Shown one piece after another: positions 57,159 to 64,000 of a stretch of DNA of 64,000 bases; positions within the stretch are counted from its first letter, which is position 1, and each line of letters starts with the position of its first letter. The notes under the pieces were generated by a model. It searched no databases. It saw only the letters and a list, made by a program, of their open reading frames with translations, and had not been told where the DNA came from. The DNA is from Trichaptum fuscoviolaceum (lineage: Eukaryota; Basidiomycota; Agaricomycetes; Hymenochaetales; Trichaptaceae): assembly GCA_910574455.1 (NCBI GenBank), contig CAJSYZ010000007.1, positions 1,302,001-1,366,000 on the forward strand, written 5' to 3'. A program made the translations under genes and the position numbers.

Positions 57159-58468
57159 ATGGCTGGCATCTGGTCCGTCCTAATCATGGCGACGTTGCTT
57201 GGTGCAGCGTCGTTCGCGATTGGCATGGTGCCGCTGTTCTCTAAAGTCTCCAGTGAACATCAACCTATATCTCTTGAGACTGAAGAACCCAAGGACTCAA
57301 ATAATGGTCTTTTTGCTCTTACAGGAACGCGCGTTGCATACCTTTCAACGCTGGGCACGGGCTTATTGCTAGGCGCAGCGCTGGGCATAATTATACCAGA
57401 GTTCGTCAAATTGCCTTACCATTCTTGCACAAGCTAGCTGACGTCTATACCGTGTGGTAGAGGTGTTGAGACTGCAATCAAGTCTTCAAAATCAGATGAA
57501 ATTCCGACGAACACGATTGCGTTTTCCCTTATACTCGGATTCGCATTTATGTTGTTCGTCGAGCAACTCATTTCGGGACACGATCACTCACAAGGGCATG
57601 AACACGTTTCTCTCCCGCTTGACCAGACAAATAGCAATACTGGAGCTGGAAACGGGATTGCGAAGACACCTCGGACGAGTATGGACGAACTGGATCGTGA
57701 AGTAGCAGAACTGGAGGGTGGACTGCCGCTGAACTCTTCGCGTGGAACAGGAGCTAGGCTGGGCGATAGTATGGAGGATGGATTGAATGCAGCGGCAGCG
57801 GGAAGAGCACGAGCATATCCGCTGACACTGGGCCTTGTCATCCATAGCTTAGCGGATGGTTTGGCACTCGGCGCCTCTGCATTACCCAGACCGACTGGCG
57901 AAGGAAACGAAGGAGGATCAGCAGCAGCAACGACACAACTGTCGATTGTGGTGTTCCTAGCTCTCATAATTCACAAAGGTAAGCACCATTTCCAAATTCC
58001 TTCAGCTTGGATTCCTCATAGCAAAACCCGTACTGAAAGCAAATTTCGTGAATAAGCGCCCACTGCTCTTGCCTTGTCCATGTCTCTACTTTCAACATCC
58101 TTACCCCGCTCAGAATGCAAAAAGCACATCGCATTTTTCAGTGCATCTACTCCGCTTGGCGCCCTTGCGTCATTCGGAATTCTGTCCTTCTTAGGTTCAA
58201 GTGCAGGTGGTGATTGGACAGGAATCGCACTTCTCATTTCTGTGAGTGCTTTTCTTGTTATGTTCACAATTCGTCGATCTGGTCCTGAGAGGCACACTTA
58301 CAGGGAGGTACCTTTTTATATGTCGCAACTGTGCTGCAGCCGGTCTCGCACTCCGACAATTCATCACATTCAGGCAATGATATGGGCTCGAAAACACGAG
58401 TCGGACTGATAGTCACTGGCATGTTTATACCCTTAATCATTGGACTAATGACTGGACATGACCACTGA
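57159..58468 (+). CDS. ZIP-family metal transporter (SLC39A9-like)
   Basis: Four exons give about 360 residues. Membrane helices include VLIMATLLGAASFAIGMVPL, LSTLGTGLLLGAALGIIIPE, IAFSLILGFAFMLFVEQLIS, and LGLVIHSLADGLALGASALP, the last holding the metal-binding HSLADG motif; the partner motif is LALIIHKAPTALALSMS. A His-rich loop (SGHDHSQGHEHVS) and a C-terminal GHDH fit zinc handling. SLC39A9-type ZIPs act in Golgi or endomembranes. The start at 57159 follows an open upstream stretch that may be UTR or an N-terminal extension. Confidence 0.92.
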
Positions 58469-58946
58469 ACGTTCACGACATTTCTATTTATTGAATTGCT
58501 CTTTCGTTGCTTTCGTCCTGCTATCCAACCTGTATGTGTTTACAATGTTGTAGTGAACAAAACAAACCCTCTTTCTCTTGTCGGCATATATGAATGCTCG
58601 TTGCGCCTGTAGTTGAGATGACCAGGCGAAAATGCGATTCGTGTTGGAACGAGCGCACTTTTCGGGGATGCCATGACTGCGTATAGCACCGTGAATGGCA
58701 ATACCGACGCGTCGGGCCCGCCCTTTTCACAGCCTCGCTGATGGCGGCGGATGAGTTCGGCTCCGAAACTTAACCACCAACACATGCCAAGGAAGTCTAT
58801 ACAATCGTGTCCGTGGACTACATGCGACAACTCCACGTCGAGTCATACATGCAAAAAGTGGCGCAAGGGTTCTCGTATAAGTAGGCTGTAGGCAGCTTGG
58901 GTAGTTCTTCGTTGGCCCTCGTCGTACAACACTCCCTGCTACGCAA
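58469..58946. other. Intergenic, no gene seen
   Basis: About 0.5 kb between two plus-strand genes. Nothing recognised. Confidence 0.45.
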
Positions 58947-60935
58947 ATGGCCACCGCTAGCACATCAAACGACGTTCTTGCTGTTATCAACGGGATCAAG
59001 CCCAAGAGATATCTTGCAGCTGGGGAAGAATGCGAGGCGAAGTCACAGACAAGGTTGGACTGTATGTTCCTTGTACAAGCTGTTTGGTTTATCTTGCGTT
59101 CTGGCGGTTAGCGATGCTGTTTACAAGATTAAGAGGACTGGGGACCACTACTATTGGTGCGTAGAAACTTGCACATCTTAATATCCTCCTCGCTCGTTCT
59201 GAAGATTGAATACAGCACCTGCCCGGTACAGTCCTATTGCTGTCTAGTCTACCTCTGATTCAATCAATGAACCTGTATGATAGGCGTGGACAAATCAAGG
59301 CCGAGTTCCCGTCAGCGCAAGGTCGTGCAAGCACTTGCGCTCTGTTCTCGGTGATGCGTATGAGATTGCCCGCGCGAAACTTATGAACCCCGACGGAGAC
59401 CAATCGAAGGTCAATAAAGGAACGGCGGCCACGGTCGCGAAGACAAAAGCGAAGAGAAAACGGACTGACGACAACGACGACGACGGTGGAAGGAAGAAGA
59501 GTGCACGCTCTGATAACCCACCGATTTCGAAAGGAAAGACCGGTAAAGACAACTCCGACGAGGAGGACGAGGAGCAGGAAGATGCCCCGGCTAATAGAAA
59601 GAGGAAGGTAGAGGTCTTGCTCGCTGTCAAATGGGACCTTGAGAAAGGTTCTGACCCGTCGGGCTGGTGGGTCTCGGAAAAGCTAGATGGTGTTCGGTAT
59701 GTCATACATATTCTAAAGATAAAATTTCTCTACTAATGCGCCTTTGTAGCGTATTCTGGGACGGAAAGGGCATGTACAGCCGGTTGGGTAACCCTTTCAC
59801 GCCTCCGAAGTGGTTCACAGACAGTAAGCTTTGACTCCATAATGTGCACGCGTCTTAATCATATGCGGTTCTTACCCATTAAGAGCTGCCCAAGAACGCT
59901 ACTCTAGATGGGGAGGTAAGAAGGTTTGGGTATTCTCACGTTGAATGAACAGCTGAACATCCCGCAAACTTGGGTAGCTCTTCGGCGGACGAGGCCAATT
60001 CCAGAACACAGTATCTATCGTAAAGACACCTAACTCTCCGCGCTGGAAGGACATAACATTCCAGATCTTCGACGTCCCTTCTATGGGCGACGAACCATTC
60101 GAGAAACGGCTTGATTGGCTCAAATCAAATTTCATGAAGCTGAACGGTGAAAGTCGAGAGAAGCATGTGCGGGTTGTTGACCAGATGAAGGCGAATAGCC
60201 GGGAGCATGTGCTTGAGATGCTCAAAGACATAGAGGCGATGGGCGGCGAGGGGTTGATGCTCCGTAAACCTGAGTCGTACGTACTTCGTTCAACCATGCT
60301 TCTATCTCCGTGTCGATGTGAGCGCGCCGCACTGACGTTCCACATTCCCACTCCATCTTGCTAGACTATACGAGGGCCGCCGATCGTCGACTCTACAAAA
60401 AATCAAGGCATGTGACCTTTCATATCGTTTTTAATATCCGGTTCATTATACTTGTTTGCGTGCTGCTTACTGACGGTATCTGCCACCTCAGACTTTTTAT
60501 GACGCTGAGGCGAAGGTCACTGGCTATGTTCCAGGAAAGGGAAAGAATCAAGGAGTCATGGGCGCATTGAAATGTATTATGGCGTCGGGAAAGGTGTGAA
60601 ACTCACTTTCTGCCATTTGACATATATTCAGTTGACGAAATTTTTCATGAAGACATTCAATGTTGGTACTGGATTTAGCGACAAGCAAAGAAGAAAGCCT
60701 CCGAAAGTCGGGTCTATCATCACATATAGGTTTCAAGAACTGACGATGGATGGCGTTCCAAGGTACGCCGCGGCAGCTGCAATGTGGTCTTCATGTCAAA
60801 TTCATTGATGAACACCCTATACCCAGGTTCCCATCCTACATCGGCGAGGCCCTTGATAAGGACGAGCCAACAGATGCAGAAATTCCTGAATGGAGGAAAG
60901 TAGGCGGTGCGAAGCCGTCCGAGAATGAAGTGTGA
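58947..60935 (+). CDS. ATP-dependent DNA ligase with N-terminal SWIM finger
   Basis: About ten exons give roughly 500 residues. Residues ~35-85 form a SWIM zinc finger, YYCTCPAWTNQ then SARSCKHLRSVL (C-x-C-x(n)-C-x-H), split by two introns. A charged, Lys-rich linker follows. The ligase core has motif I SEKLDGVRAFWDG, with the adenylated Lys at 59680-59682, then ATLDGELFGGRGQFQNTVSI, DITFQIFDVPSMGD, MGGEGLMLRKPESLYEGRRS and motif V LQKIKTFYDAEAKVTGYVPG. The C-terminal OB fold reads VGTGFSDKQRRKPPKVGSII and TYRFQELTMDGVPRFPSYIG. The compact core is closer to Chlorella-virus, bacterial and kinetoplastid small ligases than to Cdc9 or Lig4. The pairing with a SWIM finger suggests DNA targeting; location and role are unknown. 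Confidence 0.9.
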
Positions 60936-61955
60936 TCCTGTTTGTGCTTCTTGCAATCGGCCGTGTCCATTCTGATTTTCGGACAGTTCATTCATATTTA
61001 TTATATTAATTACCGGAGTACATGGGTTGATCTTTTCATCATGTTTATATGCGTTTACCTTTCATTATCGACTTATGAACAATTTGCTCTTGTACTGTCT
61101 ATGGAGTTGCAATTCAAATATATGCAAAGCGCTGGACGCCGATCATTTGTTGTAAACAACACAATAACCGGGATCATTTCATATCTGTTTCGCGGGTTCA
61201 AGTTACCCACAAAATTGACTACATACAAAACCGATTGGCACCGATGCCTTCGCAAGGGGGCTTAGGCGTTTACTGTTTTCACTCCGATAGCTGGATGTCA
61301 TACTTTACCACAATGTATGAACACATAGAGTTTTGAAGGTATGCACATGGGAGGGAATTATGTTGCATAATAACCGCGCATTCCAAGGAAGACTAACGAC
61401 TGACAATGGTTGTCCATGCGCTTTGTGCAAATGATTTGAATGTCTCGACCATTGCACTTCAGATATTGAAATGGACTGTCAATCAAATCTTGATCATTGC
61501 CAGGAAAGGTAGAATCTAATGCCAGTGGGGGTGCACGTTTTCTATGTCTGCAGTTACACCTAAAACCACACGCAAGAGTTTGATTCCTGGGGTTACCGTG
61601 AGTCATCAGAGCAGGAAATTCTGAGAACCCAGAGAGACCTAGTTCCCATATATACAGGATGCGCAAGTTCATTAATGTTGCAGCAACGGCGGCCCATGCA
61701 CTGAGAGATCGGAGTGCTTGGAAGAAAAGAAGGAATGAAACAGGGAGGGGAAATACCCGAAAGCCATTATTTCGCGTGATGAAGCAGACAGGAGAAGCGG
61801 GTGAAGTGACGTTGCCAGTGATAGAACCGGCAACCTCAAAAATAAAAGATACACGCTTGTATATGTAGGTAAATTTTCAGCATTTCTTTCTGGTACGTAC
61901 CTTTCATAGTATGATCCGACTCAACGGTGGACCTCATGTCTACCAACCCCGTCCC
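60936..61955. other. Intergenic, no gene seen
   Basis: About 1 kb after the ligase gene with no recognisable coding sequence. Short frames on both strands lack family character. Confidence 0.4.
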
Positions 61956-62606
61956 TCAGAAGCAAATGATATAAAGGTTGCTGTCGTTAAGGTTGGTAAA
62001 CACGTCCATGGTCGGCCTGACGAGCAAAAGGCTTTGTATACCCTGGCGAACAATAGACTTTGGACAAAGGATGTCATTAATAGAACGAGTAGATGCAGGC
62101 TGTTGATTTCTCGGCGGAAAGAAGTCTGTTAGGCCAAGGAAGAAGGGGGCTGATATGTCAACTTCAGGCGGGTACATTAGATCATTAGCAAAGCCCCGAT
62201 CAGCCCTTCGTTTTTTTCGCAAGACCTTACAAAAGTTGTCCCCGTCACTTGACTCCCATAGATGCCTTGGTTGTCGTTGGTTTGCGAGAACAGGACCGAG
62301 CGCAGTAAACGCGAGGTCGCGGATCTCTACAGCCGTGCGGTTAAGTCTGGTTAACACAGGGGGCAAGTCGGATTCATACAAGTCCAAATCAGAGCGTTAT
62401 TGGCTTCTGAGTGGTCTGGAAGTAAGAAGTTCTGACCATGCTTCATGCTTCTCAGGCAAACTGGATAGCTCTGCCGAGACGGCATGCGCGGTGCCTGCAA
62501 GAACAGTTGATCGTACACGGAGACGTCGCGGAAATGAAGTAGATGGGCCTATGCAGCGAACGGGATGGAGGAAAGCGGAGATTGAGAACTGCGCTGCATG
62601 ATTCAA
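61956..62606 (-). pseudogene. Hypothetical frame with one internal stop
   Basis: From an ATG at 62606 one minus-strand frame reads about 216 codons with a single TAA at 62397-62399. The first part is MNHAAQFSISAFLHPVRCIG and ends TSRPLRSQ; after the stop it continues RSDLDLYESDLPPVLTRLNR, then HLWESSDGDNFCKVLRKKRR, and ends at 61956. The family is not recognised. No intron with good borders removes the stop. It may be a recent pseudogene or a chance frame. Confidence 0.25.
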
Positions 62607-63748
62607 ACGGGCCGGAGTAGCTCTTTAAGGCGATACTTAATGATAGCCGTCTGGTCGGTATGGTGCGGCAGAGCTCATGGTGATCGAGAGAAAAGAAGTG
62701 GTCTGGGAGAGATATTAGTTCGTGCGGTTATATAAATTATTGTGCACAAGAACGTACCTTAGCATGTGCTTCATTCTGATGATAGCTCTTCATCGGCAAG
62801 TCTCTATTGCTTTTATCAATACCAAAAATCAAGCATGAGTGCTTAGTAAGTATATTGTCGAGGAAAGGGGAGTTAATATGTACCACTTGCGGGATTGCGC
62901 TGAAAGGCGGAGTGGCGCCTAAACACTCGGAGAATCATTTGAAAGGCAGATGGTAGGTGTCCACGGAATGAATGTAACAGGCTGTAGATAGGAGCTTTTA
63001 CGGAACGGTAAGTCCTGAAGTTTGTTCCCATACATATGATATAGCGATTAAATGAAGAAGCAGCCAGAAGGAGAACGAATATGAAAAGAGAGCAGACATT
63101 CGGGCTTGGGAGTTTTGATCAGAGACCAAGTTAGTAGAGGGTGCTATTGTTGAGCTCCGGCGTAAAAGCGATTGGAGACTACGACTTCTTGCTCAGTCAT
63201 TTTACCGAGCATCAAACCGGTGAATGCATTTCACCCGATGGACATTTTCGTAGCAAACAGCAAGCGTTAGTAACTAACGCGGCGTGGCCATGAGTCTCAG
63301 AAACAGCGCAATAGAATAGCGAAATCGTTGAGTCGTGTTATGAAGCAGAGCATGAATAAAGTGGACAGGAAACAGCGAGTGCTTCTGAACCTGAGGGCAG
63401 GTAGTTTCTCACTGACACTGGCACGTGATTGTAACCAGTTGACGCGTCATTGACCGAACTTGAACGCGTCGCGTCCTTTGTTTGAGCGTATTTACGTCGC
63501 TTGTTCTTCGTTTTCTGCCACCATCATGATGTACAGGCCGCAGTACAGCTGTGACCTCGAATGTCTATCATTCCTCTACAAGCATGAAACTCGATATATG
63601 CAACTGACGTGAAAACAGTGAATTAATGCTACATGGACAATGTGCAGACAAAAAGCTAGTAAAACACGAGTGAGTCCTGAAATTAACGTATTCGCTTCAT
63701 CATTACATTAAAATTACCCAACCAAAATGCTAAAAACGTTTTTTTACA
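62607..63748. other. Intergenic, no gene seen
   Basis: About 1.1 kb with no supported gene, repeat or RNA. Confidence 0.4.
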
Positions 63749-64000
63749 TCATGTACCCAAGAAAGCGTTTTGCTCATAGAACGGGAAGTACACCCGGAGA
63801 TGAAGAACCGCAAGCTTTGCTAATCGTTCAGCAAGGACACGGACGTCGGTTGTAAGAGGCTCCAAGCCAGTTTTCATTGTCGAGGTGTTGTCGCTTTCTG
63901 CGCCGCGATCGGCGTTCGTCACGGAGAACGGGTTTTGTTGCATACCCAGCCGATGCTGCACCCCAGCGTTCCAGAGAGAGAAGAAATGTGGGATCATAGC
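63749..64000 (-). CDS. Partial gene, C-terminal exon at window edge
   Basis: A minus-strand frame open to the window edge ends at 63749. The last residues read LAERLAKLAVLHLRVYFPFY then EQNAFLGT. The upstream part is off the window, so the start and product are unknown. The amphipathic C-terminus looks protein-like, but no family is recognised. Confidence 0.4.
   Translation of the reverse strand, partial: AMIPHFFSLWNAGVQHRLGMQQNPFSVTNADRGAESDNTSTMKTGLEPLTTDVRVLAERLAKLAVLHLRVYFPFYEQNAFLGT

Overview
The window is nuclear DNA of a filamentous basidiomycete, almost certainly an Agaricomycete and probably a plant-matter degrader. Genes are cut by many short (about 50-60 nt) GT-AG introns. The families point the same way: a DUF6533 membrane protein, a FunK1 kinase, a GH131-CBM1 enzyme, a fungal phytochrome and an MLKL-type helical-domain protein. 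Gene models were built by hand by joining exons in phase; where every junction was counted (RSL1D1-like, 151-aa orphan, M64 peptidase, SDHAF1, zf-HIT) the CDS length is an exact multiple of three. Other models have reliable ends but only approximate internal junctions.

Layout. 1-6.9 kb: minus-strand MLKL-N/kinase-like gene, plus-strand ribosomal L1-domain (Utp30/RSL1D1) gene, and a minus-strand orphan. 6.9-14.0 kb, plus strand: secreted M64 metallopeptidase, secreted FAD-linked (BBE-type) oxidoreductase, short-chain dehydrogenase. 14.3-18.3 kb, minus strand: Bor1/SLC4 transporter and ABHD12-type hydrolase. 18.7-24.9 kb: large phytochrome hybrid histidine kinase. 25.3-30.8 kb: Iwr1, a divergent zinc-knuckle protein, V-ATPase proteolipid, PPOX-like protein with a C-terminal membrane segment, mitochondrial L6. 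31.3-35.9 kb: FunK1 kinase with an in-frame stop, MYND protein, C2H2 factor. 36.1-42.1 kb: mitochondrial run (NDUFAF6, SDHAF1, mL47/uL29m) followed by a DDHD lipase. 42.8-46.5 kb: GH131-CBM1 and the DUF6533 protein. 46.5-49.96 kb: no recognisable gene. 49.96-60.9 kb: zf-HIT protein, BUD22, mRNA 5'-triphosphatase, Sec14, ZIP transporter, and a SWIM-finger ATP-dependent DNA ligase. 60.9-64 kb: sparse, with a damaged frame and a partial gene at the edge.

How they fit together. Most genes are housekeeping: ribosome biogenesis (L1-domain protein, BUD22), mitochondrial translation and respiratory assembly (L6, mL47, SDHAF1, NDUFAF6), RNA polymerase II import and capping (Iwr1, triphosphatase), lipid handling (Sec14, DDHD, ABHD12) and ion transport (Bor1, ZIP, V-ATPase). 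Several pairs share short divergent promoters: NDUFAF6/SDHAF1, mL47/DDHD, BUD22/triphosphatase, Iwr1/zinc knuckle and ABHD12/phytochrome. The more lineage-specific genes are the MLKL-like protein, M64 peptidase, FAD oxidoreductase-SDR pair, phytochrome, FunK1 and the SWIM-ligase. I saw no CRISPR array, rRNA, convincing tRNA or intact transposon.
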